51,198 nucleotides of DNA, from positions 1 through 51,198 of the forward strand of contig JANQPT010000005.1 in the NCBI GenBank assembly GCA_028285345.1, given 5' to 3'. Below, piece after piece: positions 9,602-18,273 of this stretch; position 1 is the stretch's first letter; each line of letters starts with the position of its first letter. A program made the translations under genes and the position numbers. The notes below the pieces were generated by a model that searched no databases, had not been told where the DNA came from, and saw nothing but the letters and a program-made list of their open reading frames with translations. Source of the stretch: Planctomycetales bacterium. Lineage in GTDB: Bacteria > Planctomycetota > Planctomycetia > Planctomycetales > Planctomycetaceae.

Positions 9602-10324
9602 TCATGACGACGAAGGCAAACAGATTGTGAACCGCGTCCCCCGCCCCTGTTCAGTAGCGACGGAGATTTTGCCCCCGTGTGCTTGAATGATCTTTCGAGC
9701 CGTCGGCAGCCCGAGCCCGCTGCCACCCGGCTTGGTCGAGAAGAACACCTGAAAAATCTTTTCTACCTTGTCGGCGTCCATCCCGGTCCCATTGTCAATC
9801 AAATCCAGCATGACCTCCGACTCGCTCGAATAAGTCTGCAACTCCAACAGTCCACCTTCCGGCATCGCCTGCTGTGCATTGAGCGCCAGGTTCATCAGCA
9901 CTTGCCGAAACAATGAGCGATCCAATCGAACGGTAGGCAGATCGTTCTGAAAGTGGGGACTGATTTCAACCTGGTTGCCGGCCGCTTCCGCACGATAGAA
10001 CTCAATAAAACCAGCCACGACCTCATTGAGATCCGATTCCTGAAGATCCAACTCGCCGACGCGGGCAAATTGCAGGAACTCTTCGAGAATCGACTGCAGA
10101 TGCCGGCACTCCCGCTGCACCGTTTCGACTTTGCGCAACATGCGATGGCTGCCGGACGCTTCACTCTCGCGGATGTCTTCCTCTAAGAGCTCCAGACTGA
10201 GCAGAATCGTGGAGAGCGGGTTCTTGATCTCATGCGCCAATCCACCCGCCAAAGCCGCAATTTCGGCATACTGCTCCAGCAGTTGTTGTCGCTCGGCGTC
10301 TCTCGCTGAGTCGTCCGACATCAA
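9602..10324 (-). CDS. soluble histidine kinase without sensor domain, partner of the NtrC-type regulator
   Basis: 240 residues. The dimerisation/phosphoacceptor helix begins almost at the N-terminus, with phosphorylated His31 in GGLAHEIKNPLST. The ATPase domain follows with an N-box (NLALNAQQAM), G1 (DNGTGM), F-box and G2 (GSGLGLPTARKII). No membrane segment, PAS, GAF or periplasmic domain is present, so signal input must come from a partner protein or an intracellular ligand acting on the kinase core. It is transcribed toward the regulator gene, which starts 130 bases downstream. The first 25 residues are only a charged helix (ERQQLLEQYAEIAAL). Family assignment is secure; the stimulus is unknown. 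Confidence 0.93.
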   Translation of the reverse strand: MMSDDSARDAERQQLLEQYAEIAALAGGLAHEIKNPLSTILLSLELLEEDIRESEASGSHRMLRKVETVQRECRHLQSILEEFLQFARVGELDLQESDLNEVVAGFIEFYRAEAAGNQVEISPHFQNDLPTVRLDRSLFRQVLMNLALNAQQAMPEGGLLELQTYSSESEVMLDLIDNGTGMDADKVEKIFQVFFSTKPGGSGLGLPTARKIIQAHGGKISVATEQGRGTRFTICLPSSS

Positions 10325-10470
10325 TCTTTCCCGCGCAAGTTCATCGATTCGCGTTATCGCCCGGCGCGTCCAATACTGCCGACGGAACTCAGATCAGCCG
10401 CATCGCGCTCGCGGCCGCTTGCTCCGATGGGTGGCTGGCGTCGAGCGATGCGAGCCCCCTGTATTGAAAA

Positions 10471-10498
10471 CTGGGAACGGACATTCGTCCGTTCCCAG
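10471..10498 (-). terminator. intrinsic terminator after pnp
   Basis: CTGGGAACGGA (10471-10481) pairs perfectly with TCCGTTCCCAG (10488-10498) around a 6-base loop. Read on the minus strand the stem is followed by TTTTC. It begins 54 bases past the pnp stop and ends the rpsO-pnp unit before the histidine kinase gene. Confidence 0.75.
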
Positions 10499-10551
10499 CC
10501 ATCCTCATAAATGTTTTCCGGCAAACCCGCGTGGAGCGTCGGGACAGGGCA

Positions 10552-12681
10552 TTACGATTCGTCGGAATCGCCTTCGCTCTCCGAGGTCTGGCCCAGTTCC
10601 ACCATTGCCGCTTTTCGCGAGAGTTTCACGCGGTTTTGGTCGTCGACCGCAATCACCTTCACTTGCATCTTGTCCCCCTCCTTACAAACGTCCGACACGG
10701 ACTTGACGTAACCGTCGGAGAGTTCGCTGATGTGGCACAAGCCGTCCTTGCCCGGCGCGATCTCGACGAATGCGCCGAAGTCTTTGACCGAGCTGACCAC
10801 GCCGTTGTAAATCTTGCCGACTTTGATCTCCTCGGTCAGAGCTTCGATCCGTGCGAGCGCCTCGTCCACCATCGAGCCGCCGGCGCCGGCAATCGTGACC
10901 GTGCCGTCATCCTGCACGTCCAAGGTCGTCCCGGTCTCTTCCTGAATCTGCCGAATCGTCTTGCCGCCGGGACCGATCAGCAAGCCGATCTTGGACGGAT
11001 CGATCGTGATTTGCACCAGTTGCGGCGCAAACCTCGAAATCTCGTCACGCGGTCGGCGAATCGCCGAGAGCATTGACCGCAACAGTTCGAGCCGAGCCGT
11101 TTTGGCTTGCTCGAGCGTTTCGCGAATGATCTGCTCGCTGATTCCGTCGATTTTCAGGTCGAGCTGGATTCCGGTGACACCCTTTTGAGTCCCGGCGATT
11201 TTAAAGTCCATATCGCCGAAGTGATCCTCGTTGCCGATGATGTCGGTCAACAGCACATACTGGTCCCCTTCCTTGACCAGACCGATGGAAATCCCCGCCA
11301 CCGGCTGATTGATCGGAACGCCGGCATCCATCAGCCCCAGCGTCGCGCAGCAGACCGTAGCCATCGAACTACTGCCGTTGGATTCGGTGATATCGGATAT
11401 CACTCGCATCGTATAGGGAAACTTATCGGCGCTCGGCAATACCGGATTCACCGACCGTTCCGCCAACGCGCCGTGACCGATCTCGCGCCGGCCGGGTCCG
11501 CGAATCGGGCGGACCTCTCCGACCGAGTACGAGGGGAAATTATAATCGAGCATGAACCGCTTGCCGTATTCGTCGAACAGGCCGTCCACGCGTTGCTCGT
11601 CGCGGGTGGTCCCCAAACAGACGGTCGTCAGCGATTGCGTCTCGCCGCGCGTGAATATCGCCGAACCGTGCACGCGGGGCAGCACCTGGACTTCACAGGA
11701 AACCTGCCGCAAATCGGTAGGTCCGCGGCCGTCGAGGCGTTTGCCGGCCAGCGTCATCTCCCGGATGACGCGCGCCTCAACGTCGTGAAACGCCTTCTTC
11801 AAATCGAAGACGGTCGCGCCATCCTCGGTCTCTTCGGTCCCCTCCGGAAAGAACTGCGCAATCAGTTCGTCCTGGACGGCCGACGTGGCATCGGACTGGG
11901 CATGTTTCCCGGAGACCTGCTTCGCCTCCCGAATTTTCTCCAGCGCCTGTTCCGTCACGATCGAGTCGAACGGATTTGCCGGCGGGGGCTCGAACTCCAC
12001 TTTCTCCGGAGCGACCTTCTCGACAAGTTCCTCCTGCAACTCGCACAACGTGCGAATGTTTTCGTGCGCGAACATAATCGCGCCGGCCATCTCGTCTTCC
12101 GGCAGTTGCGCCGCGAAGCCCTCGATCATCAGCACCGACTCTTTCGACCCGGAAACAATCAGGTCCAATGTGCTGCTGTCCAATTGTTCCTGAGTCGGCA
12201 GCAACACGTATTCACCGTCGACTTGCGCCACCCGAACGGCGGCAATCGGGCCTCCAAACGGAACCGGAGCGATACACAGCGCGGCACTCGCGCCCAACAT
12301 GGCAAGCACGTCGGGGTCATTCTCATGGTCGAATGCCAACACATTCCCCATCACCTGGACTTCGTCGTGATAACCCTTGGGGAACAGTGGCCGAATCGGG
12401 CGATCCATCAGCCGGCTGGTCAGAATCTCGCGATTCGTGGGCCGGCCTTCACGCTTAAGAAACCCGCCTGGAAACTTGCCCGCGGCGGCGGTCCGCTCCC
12501 GGTAATCGCACGTCAGCGGGAAGAAATCGATTCCCGGCCGAGGCGGACCGGATTGAGCGGCGACCAGTACAACTGTCTCCCCATATTGGACCAGGACACA
12601 ACCGTCCGACTGTTTTGCGATCTCACCTGTTGTGAGACTTAACGTCCTTCCACCGACTTCTCTTTCAACGACAACTTTCAC
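10552..12681 (-). CDS. pnp: polyribonucleotide nucleotidyltransferase (PNPase)
   Basis: About 709 residues. PNPase degrades RNA 3' to 5' by phosphorolysis, releasing nucleoside diphosphates, in the cytoplasm and often as part of an RNA-degrading complex. Domains run in standard order: RNase PH-like 1 (about 10-140), alpha-helical linker, RNase PH-like 2 (about 310-450, with FTRGETQSL), KH (about 550-610, IGPGGKTIRQI) and S1 (about 620-690, DFGAFVEI). The GTG at 12681 is chosen because GAGGTGA sits 5 bases before it; in-frame starts exist up to 12714 but lack such a site. rpsO lies 295 bases upstream on the same strand, the conserved rpsO-pnp order. The tail is acidic (SEGDSDES). Length and domains are normal. 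Confidence 0.97.
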   Translation of the reverse strand: MKVVVEREVGGRTLSLTTGEIAKQSDGCVLVQYGETVVLVAAQSGPPRPGIDFFPLTCDYRERTAAAGKFPGGFLKREGRPTNREILTSRLMDRPIRPLFPKGYHDEVQVMGNVLAFDHENDPDVLAMLGASAALCIAPVPFGGPIAAVRVAQVDGEYVLLPTQEQLDSSTLDLIVSGSKESVLMIEGFAAQLPEDEMAGAIMFAHENIRTLCELQEELVEKVAPEKVEFEPPPANPFDSIVTEQALEKIREAKQVSGKHAQSDATSAVQDELIAQFFPEGTEETEDGATVFDLKKAFHDVEARVIREMTLAGKRLDGRGPTDLRQVSCEVQVLPRVHGSAIFTRGETQSLTTVCLGTTRDEQRVDGLFDEYGKRFMLDYNFPSYSVGEVRPIRGPGRREIGHGALAERSVNPVLPSADKFPYTMRVISDITESNGSSSMATVCCATLGLMDAGVPINQPVAGISIGLVKEGDQYVLLTDIIGNEDHFGDMDFKIAGTQKGVTGIQLDLKIDGISEQIIRETLEQAKTARLELLRSMLSAIRRPRDEISRFAPQLVQITIDPSKIGLLIGPGGKTIRQIQEETGTTLDVQDDGTVTIAGAGGSMVDEALARIEALTEEIKVGKIYNGVVSSVKDFGAFVEIAPGKDGLCHISELSDGYVKSVSDVCKEGDKMQVKVIAVDDQNRVKLSRKAAMVELGQTSESEGDSDES

Positions 12682-12976
12682 TGCATTCACCTCACCCGGC
12701 CCAGCCGGTACCAAACGACACAGAATTCCATGGATGCCACCGCGCTACGACGGGGGTTGCATCTGTAAAGCCAAACTTCGCTGCAGACAAAGCGTGCGCG
12801 ACACGGCAATCGAGTTCGGCGGGGTGGACGTGACATGCTCACCACGCGAATCGGTGACGGATCGAGCTGCAATTTGCGCGTGCGCAAAAACTGATTGATA
12901 TTAAAAACAAAGCCGCACCGCCGCCGTTGAGAAAGCTTTCCAATCCCAGGAGCAGAGGCGACGCGGAACGCGATCG

Positions 12977-13246
12977 TTACTTCCGGATTGAAAGCTTGCC
13001 AATGATGTCGAGGTATTTCTGCTGGTTCTTACTCTTCAGGTAATCCAGCAGGCCGCGGCGGCGGCTGACCAGCATTAACAACCCACGCCGGCTGGCATGG
13101 TCTTTGGGGTGAGTCTGCAAATGGGTTGTCAACTCATTGATTCGTTCGGTCAAAACAGCGATCTGAACTTCCGGCGAACCGGTGTCGCCTTCCGAACGGG
13201 CAAATTCCTTGATTAACTCCGACTTGCGATCCTTAGTAATCGACAT
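12977..13246 (-). CDS. rpsO: 30S ribosomal protein S15
   Basis: 89 residues, the normal S15 length, ending in [13 protein letters not shown]. The core motifs TGSPEVQIA and [16 protein letters not shown] are the S15 signature. The protein binds the central domain of 16S rRNA and helps early assembly of the small-subunit platform. The ATG at 13246 is preceded by AGGAAG at good spacing; the frame is open to 13417, but that extension is not conserved S15 sequence. It is followed on the same strand by pnp after 295 bases, as in many bacteria, where S15 levels and pnp expression are linked through a shared transcript. No terminator is seen between the two. Confidence 0.97.
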   Translation of the reverse strand: MSITKDRKSELIKEFARSEGDTGSPEVQIAVLTERINELTTHLQTHPKDHASRRGLLMLVSRRRGLLDYLKSKNQQKYLDIIGKLSIRK

Positions 13247-13901
13247 CCAATCTTCCTGTTTGATCCCGCGACTTCGAAATCGATCAACTGCCCAAGTCAC
13301 GGGGTCAGGCAGCCGGAATCCCATCACAAAATCGTGAAAAGTCTCCCGCGAGCGGGAAACCGGGAAAGTTTGTCTTAACTCTAGCAATGCTGAGGGAATA
13401 TGCAACGCTAAAAGCACTCCGCCATGAAGTTCTCAGGCCGCCCTGAACCTCGGGATCACGCCGGCAGAAACAACCGTTCTCAGTGCCGAAATTCCCGCCA
13501 AGAACCACGCTCCGACGCGGAAAAGCACGCGTTCCAATGTCGCTCGACTCGGCCAGTGCGATTCGCCCACCCGAGCCGGCCAATCTCATGCCGCACCACT
13601 CTCGCACCGACGTAACCTCTTCGCGAATCGTCTGTTGGGGGTTTCTGGGATTGTCCGCACCCGAGCTCCAGCCCTGCTGACGCCGCGCGACGAGCTGTAC
13701 GAGCGGAGCAATCAGAGAAGTCGCTGCAAACCCGCCAGCTTCACTTCCCGGCACAGCCCCCACATCTCGAACCAGGATTTCACCCAACGAGTCCTGTTCA
13801 CCCGCGTACCCTATAGAATCGGCAGTAGCGACTCCGATACGACTTCTACGATCCAGAGAAGACCTACGACCGATACCCCCAAGGAAGGGCGGGAGAAATC
13901 C
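13247..13901. other. 655-base divergent intergenic region without a gene
   Basis: It lies between rpsO (minus) and the histidine kinase at 13902 (plus), so promoters for both must be here. A TATAGA hexamer at 13812-13817 is a possible -10 for the kinase gene, with no good -35. Open frames that cross it in several phases lack ribosome sites and recognisable composition, and I read them as chance. No RNA gene or repeat was seen. Confidence 0.4.
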
Positions 13902-14714
13902 ATGACGGATGAACGTGAGCGACAACAGTACATCGACGAAATCCAATCGCTGCGCGAGCAGTTGTTGCAGGCTCAGAAACTGAGCACAGTGGGGGCGCTG
14001 GCGTCCTCCGTCACGCATGAGTTCAACAACATTCTCACCACGGTCATCAACTACGCCAAGATGGGCCTTCGGCACAAAAACAACGAGACCCGCGAAAAGG
14101 CGTTCAACAAAATTCTCACCGCCGGACAGCGTGCCAGCAAGATCACGACCGGCATGCTCTCCTATGCCCGCAACGGCAGCGAACGCCGCGAGGCCATGGA
14201 TCTGGTCGACCTCGTCGAGGACGTATTGGTGCTGGTCGAGAAGGACCTGCAAATCCACCGCGTCCGTCTGCAAACCCACGTCGAGGGACGCCCCTTCGCG
14301 GAAGTCAACGCCAGCCAGATCCAGCAGGTCCTGCTGAACATGATTATCAATGCCCGCCAAGCGATGGAGGGTGGCGGACGCCTGGATATCGGAATTCGCG
14401 CCAATCCAGAGACGAATTGCGCTGAACTCTCAATCCGCGACTCCGGGCACGGCATTCCCGGCGACCAGCTCCGCAAGATTTTTGACCAGTTCTACACCAC
14501 AAAAACGGCCGACGAAGCTGGCCAAGGCGGAACCGGACTCGGCTTGGCGCTGGCCCGCGAAGTGATCGAATCACACCACGGTCGGTTGCGCGTCGATTCC
14601 GCTGTCGGCAAGGGGACGACCTTCACGTTGAAATTCCCCTTGGTTGTTGAAAGCGCATCCCAATCGTCGCCGAAGATTCGCAACAGTTCCCTCACCGCAC
14701 CGGCGTCCAAATAA
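13902..14714 (+). CDS. soluble sensor-less histidine kinase
   Basis: 270 residues from the ATG at 13902, preceded by GGGAG; the frame is open upstream to 13635, but that stretch looks non-coding. A short coiled-coil lead (EIQSLREQLLQAQKL) runs into the phosphoacceptor helix with His near residue 40 in SSVTHEFNNILTT, the His-Glu-Phe-Asn-Asn form common in kinases of hybrid or NtrB-like type. The ATPase domain has N-box (NMIINARQAM), G1 (DSGHGIPG) and G2 (GTGLGLALARE). There is no membrane segment or PAS domain, so it probably senses through a partner. No response regulator is adjacent, making it an orphan in this window. A strong terminator follows at 14785. Confidence 0.9.
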   Translation: MTDERERQQYIDEIQSLREQLLQAQKLSTVGALASSVTHEFNNILTTVINYAKMGLRHKNNETREKAFNKILTAGQRASKITTGMLSYARNGSERREAMDLVDLVEDVLVLVEKDLQIHRVRLQTHVEGRPFAEVNASQIQQVLLNMIINARQAMEGGGRLDIGIRANPETNCAELSIRDSGHGIPGDQLRKIFDQFYTTKTADEAGQGGTGLGLALAREVIESHHGRLRVDSAVGKGTTFTLKFPLVVESASQSSPKIRNSSLTAPASK

Positions 14715-14784
14715 ATCCACGCCGCATTCACGCCGCGCCAAAATCAAAGGCGATGCGCAACAGCCAAACCAATCCCCCCGTCAG

Positions 14785-14809
14785 CCCCCGGCTCCGCCGG
14801 GGGTTTTTT
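14785..14809 (+). terminator. strong intrinsic terminator formed by a dispersed GC palindrome
   Basis: CCCCCGGC (14785-14792), a TCC loop, GCCGGGGG (14796-14803) and six T (14804-14809) make a textbook Rho-independent terminator 70 bases after the kinase stop. The stem is also the reverse-oriented copy of a short dispersed repeat found at 30839 and 37075. Confidence 0.88.
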
Positions 14810-14885
14810 ATTGACTTCACCATCGGGTGGACCCAACCAAATCCAAGAATTTCCCACCACCCCTGCTTTGAAACCCAAACCCTCA

Positions 14886-14913
14886 TTGCCGTAACGAGAT
14901 ATCTCACTATAAT
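14886..14913 (+). promoter_or_regulatory. candidate sigma-70-type promoter for acyl-CoA dehydrogenase gene
   Basis: A perfect TATAAT at 14908-14913 is preceded at 16 bases by TTGCCG (14886-14891; 4 of 6 match to TTGACA). It lies about 130 bases upstream of the gene at 15041 and just after the preceding terminator. The -10 element is seen; activity is inferred. Confidence 0.45.
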
Positions 14914-15040
14914 GAACCATCATACCATCGATGCCTACCGTCCGGTCGGTAAACTCGTCTGGATTGTTGATTACCCGTCGCACATGGGTTGCTGACGGGT
15001 CGGGGTAGAGCCTTTCGCGCACTAACGACTGGAGTTGAAC

Positions 15041-16999
15041 ATGAGTACCGAAACTCCCAATGTTGAGACCGAACCATCCGCCGCAGTCGAGCCCCCGAAA
15101 AACGCCGAAACGCCGACCGAGGAAGCGTCGTTCGCTGAAACAGCACTCAAGCTGGGCGGCAAGAGCGAAGAAGAAGCTCGCCGCACCGGTGCCGTCGATG
15201 CCGCCGACGAACAAGTCGAAAAGATGTTCGCGCCGAAGTACCAAACGGCCAACAGCCCCGCGCACCGCGCCGTCTGGGATCGAAAGGTTCCAGTCGATCT
15301 ATTTGATTTCACCACTGCGGCCCCCGACGAATCAGTCTCCAAGGTTATGGACGATTCTCTGAACATCGTCCGCAAGCATCGTGAAGCAGGAACGATCCTC
15401 AACGAGAACCGCAAGATCCGCGACGAGATTCTGGAGGAATTGGGTGGCGCCGGATACTGGGGGCTACTCGTTGACAAGCAGTATGGCGGCTCTGGAGCAG
15501 ATTTCGCCAACTTCGCGCAGTTTCTGACGAAGATGGCGATGCTCGACCCGACAATCAGCGGTCTGGCATCGGTCCACGGTTGCATCGGAGCGGTCGACCC
15601 CTTGCGAACCTTCGGCAATCCCGATCAAAAAGAACGCTTTCTGCCGAAGCTGGCCTCCGGTGAGCGCATCTCCGCCTTCGCATTGACCGAACCCTGCGCG
15701 GGATCGGACCTGACGGCATTAAAAACCGCCGCCGTGTTGGACGGAGACGAGTATGTCGTCAATGGCGAGAAACTGTTCATCACCAACCTCCAAGTTGGAC
15801 GCACGATCGGTCTCGTCTGCTTAGTCGAAGAGAAACCGGCGGTATTGATCGTCGATTTGCCCGATCAAGAGAACGAGCACTTCCAGTTGAAGCATTACGG
15901 CCTCTACGCGATGAAGCACACGACCAACCTTGGCGTCGTGTTCAAAGACTTCCGCGTCCCCGCCGAGAACTTGCTGACACCGACCCGCGGCGACGGGCTG
16001 ACGATCGCCTATCATGGGCTGAACCTGGGACGCGTGGCATTGTGTGCAGCGGCTGCCGGCAACATGCGCAACATGATGGCCAGTATGATCCCGTGGGCCA
16101 AGTACCGCGAAACGTACGGCGCGGCGATCTCGACTCGTGAGTTGGTGGAACGCCGTCTGGGCCACTTGGCCGGGTTTATTGTCGCGTGCGACGGATTGAC
16201 CGAATGGTGTGCCAACCTGATCGACCAAGGTTATCGCGGCGAAATGGAGTGCATCATCGCCAAGATCTTCGGCAGCGAAGCCCAAAAAGAAGCGGCAATC
16301 GAGCTGTTCATGAAGACGCACGGCGGCCGTTCATTCCTTCACGGCCACATTTTGGGCGACAACGTGCACGAGTTTCTGGCGCCTTGTATCTACGAGGGCG
16401 AAGGCGAAATGCTCGGCATGGCCTACTTCAAGTCGCTGGTCAAACAGCACGGCAAGGAGTTCTTCGAACCGATCGGCATCGCTTTGCAAAAAGCGGGGAT
16501 CAAGCAGCCGAACCTGATGAACCCCTCGCACCTCGCGGCGCTCTCCGGCCCCATGACGCAGTACGGCAAATGGTTCGTGGGCCGCAAATTGAGCCGCAGT
16601 CAAACTCCCGACTGGCCCCGCATGCCCGCCAACCTCAAGGCTCACGCCGAATTCGCCACCGACTGGCTGCAGCGGTCGAGCATGGAGATCTCCGGTGCGA
16701 TGCGGAAGTACCAACTCAAACTGGCCGACCGCCAATGCCGCATGTCGGAACTGTCGCAGCGGGTGCAGGACGCCACCACGATCCTCTGCACCAGTTTGTA
16801 CGCGGCCCGGCAGACCGATACACTACTCCAAGACGCGGCCGATTGCTTCTGTAAGCATCTGACCGCCAAACTGCTGGGGAACCGGCCCAGCGACCGTTAC
16901 TTCCGCAGCGTCACGAAAGTGGGTGCGGCGATCGTGGACGGCGGATTCAAGTCGATTTCGGATCTGCAGCCCGACGAAATCTTGATGCCGTACAAATAG
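15041..16999 (+). CDS. acyl-CoA dehydrogenase family protein with long C-terminal extension
   Basis: 652 residues from the ATG at 15041, with GGAG 6 bases before it. The acyl-CoA dehydrogenase core spans about 90-460: flavin/substrate motifs ALTEPCAGSD (near 217) and GEKLFITN, a helical C-lobe, and YEGEGEM (near 455), which includes the position of the catalytic Glu in this family. These FAD enzymes oxidise acyl-CoA thioesters to 2-enoyl-CoA in beta-oxidation or amino-acid breakdown. Two parts are unusual: an 80-residue acidic, low-complexity N-terminus and about 190 residues after the core, reminiscent of the very-long-chain and FadE branches. No electron-transfer flavoprotein gene is adjacent. 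A promoter candidate lies at 14886. Chain-length preference is unknown. Confidence 0.9.
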   Translation: MSTETPNVETEPSAAVEPPKNAETPTEEASFAETALKLGGKSEEEARRTGAVDAADEQVEKMFAPKYQTANSPAHRAVWDRKVPVDLFDFTTAAPDESVSKVMDDSLNIVRKHREAGTILNENRKIRDEILEELGGAGYWGLLVDKQYGGSGADFANFAQFLTKMAMLDPTISGLASVHGCIGAVDPLRTFGNPDQKERFLPKLASGERISAFALTEPCAGSDLTALKTAAVLDGDEYVVNGEKLFITNLQVGRTIGLVCLVEEKPAVLIVDLPDQENEHFQLKHYGLYAMKHTTNLGVVFKDFRVPAENLLTPTRGDGLTIAYHGLNLGRVALCAAAAGNMRNMMASMIPWAKYRETYGAAISTRELVERRLGHLAGFIVACDGLTEWCANLIDQGYRGEMECIIAKIFGSEAQKEAAIELFMKTHGGRSFLHGHILGDNVHEFLAPCIYEGEGEMLGMAYFKSLVKQHGKEFFEPIGIALQKAGIKQPNLMNPSHLAALSGPMTQYGKWFVGRKLSRSQTPDWPRMPANLKAHAEFATDWLQRSSMEISGAMRKYQLKLADRQCRMSELSQRVQDATTILCTSLYAARQTDTLLQDAADCFCKHLTAKLLGNRPSDRYFRSVTKVGAAIVDGGFKSISDLQPDEILMPYK

Positions 17000-17077
17000 C
17001 GAAACTGTGTGGCGCGGGCGGGCCGGGCGTTCGGCGAGCGTGAATCCAGTTCGGGATCCGGTGTTGGGTAGGATATA

Positions 17078-17974
17078 ATGGATGCGCACAGCACAACTCT
17101 CGCGCTGGGCGGCGGCGGCGCGCGTGGTGTGGCACATTTGGGCGTGATTCAGGCGTTGCTGGAAGCCGGCCTCACCGTCGACCGGATTGTGGGGGTGAGC
17201 ATCGGCAGCTTGGCCGGGGCAATGTACGCGTTTGATCCGGACATTCACCGCGTGCAGCAAACCGCGCTCAACTATCTGCTCTCAGAGCCGTTCCAGCGAC
17301 ACCAAAAGCTGATGTTCGGCGCCGGAGGCTCAGGCGGCGACGCGGAGTCGACCGGCGGAGTCTTTGCCTGGTATAGCCGGGCCAAGGACTACTTGCGGGC
17401 GAACCGCATCTTTCACCGCGTCATCAGCCATCCCTCACTGCTTCCCGGGGTGGTCTTACGGGACGTGGTCGATCATCTCTTACCCGACGCCGATATCGCC
17501 GACGCCACGATTCCGCTCAGCGTAGTTGCCGTTGACCTACGCAGCGGCCACAAAGTCATTTTGGAACGAGGATCGGTCCGCGAGGCGGTCCGAGCCTCAT
17601 CGGCACTGCCGGCGATCTTTCCCCCCGTCGACCTTGAGGGCATGCTGCTGTGCGACGTGGGCGTCTTCTATTCACTCCCGACCACCGTGGCACGTGCCTA
17701 CGGCACAAGCCAGGTGATCGCCGCCGATGTCAGCTCAGATATGCGGCGAATTGAGGACTGCGGCACCGCCCTCGACGTGATGATGCGGATGGACGAAATC
17801 GGCGAAAGCCTGTTCCGAAAGCACGTCCGCGACGCCGCCGATTTGGTGATCAGCCCCGACGTGTCCGGCATCCAATGGTTCGACTTCTCCAAACCGGCGG
17901 AACTCATCGCAACCGGACTCGCCGCAGGACGGGAAGCGCTCCGTGGCTGGAGCCGCTCGCTTACCGAGGCCTGA
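17078..17974 (+). CDS. patatin-like phospholipase family protein
   Basis: 298 residues. The patatin fold is shown by the oxyanion motif GGGGARG (near 11-17), the nucleophile elbow GVSIGS with Ser near 41, and the late Asp in LLCDVGVF near 193. These enzymes hydrolyse acyl esters of lipids with a Ser-Asp dyad. The Asp motif is usually D-G-G/A; here it reads D-V-G, which may shift substrate choice or reflect divergence. There is no signal peptide or membrane helix, so it is likely cytoplasmic or membrane-associated, like the RssA/YchK group. It follows the acyl-CoA dehydrogenase gene by 78 bases on the same strand and could share its transcript, linking lipid release to oxidation; that link is inference. 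Confidence 0.88.
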   Translation: MDAHSTTLALGGGGARGVAHLGVIQALLEAGLTVDRIVGVSIGSLAGAMYAFDPDIHRVQQTALNYLLSEPFQRHQKLMFGAGGSGGDAESTGGVFAWYSRAKDYLRANRIFHRVISHPSLLPGVVLRDVVDHLLPDADIADATIPLSVVAVDLRSGHKVILERGSVREAVRASSALPAIFPPVDLEGMLLCDVGVFYSLPTTVARAYGTSQVIAADVSSDMRRIEDCGTALDVMMRMDEIGESLFRKHVRDAADLVISPDVSGIQWFDFSKPAELIATGLAAGREALRGWSRSLTEA

Positions 17975-18064
17975 CGAGACCGCACACCGAACAACCGCTG
18001 CTTAGTCTCTGCGACTGCAGCAACGATGGCGGCCGGCTTTCATCTCGACACCAGCCGCAAGCCA

Positions 18065-18268
18065 CAGACCACGCGCGGGGGTGCCATGGTCTCACGCCGA
18101 CAGGCGGGTGGCCATGCCGCCAGTGAACCCGCAGTCACATGCTCACGCGTCACTTCGTGCCGCGAGAGCATGCCACCCGACGCGAGCTGAATTTGACGAA
18201 CTTCATGAGAATCCAAGATTAACGAAATCTGGAATCGATTGATCAGCCAAGCCCCAGACCACGCGCGG
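18065..18268. repeat. degenerate intergenic repeat region with 14-bp direct repeats
   Basis: CAGACCACGCGCGG occurs at 18065-18078 and again at 18255-18268. Between them are inverted GGGTGCCATGG / GCATGCCACCC-like strings (about 18080-18175). The region lies between the patatin gene and the FAH gene, which converge. It looks like decayed dispersed repeat DNA; no gene is seen. Confidence 0.45.
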
Positions 18269-18273
18269 CGCCA

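Noticed and set aside
11107-12642. 511-residue open frame antisense to pnp
   Set aside because: It is the mirror of a GC-rich conserved gene, has no ribosome site, and its composition is Arg/His-rich without any motif.
13305-14360. 351-residue open frame antisense to the histidine kinase and crossing the rpsO upstream region
   Set aside because: It covers conserved H-box and N-box codons of the real kinase on the other strand and has no start context.
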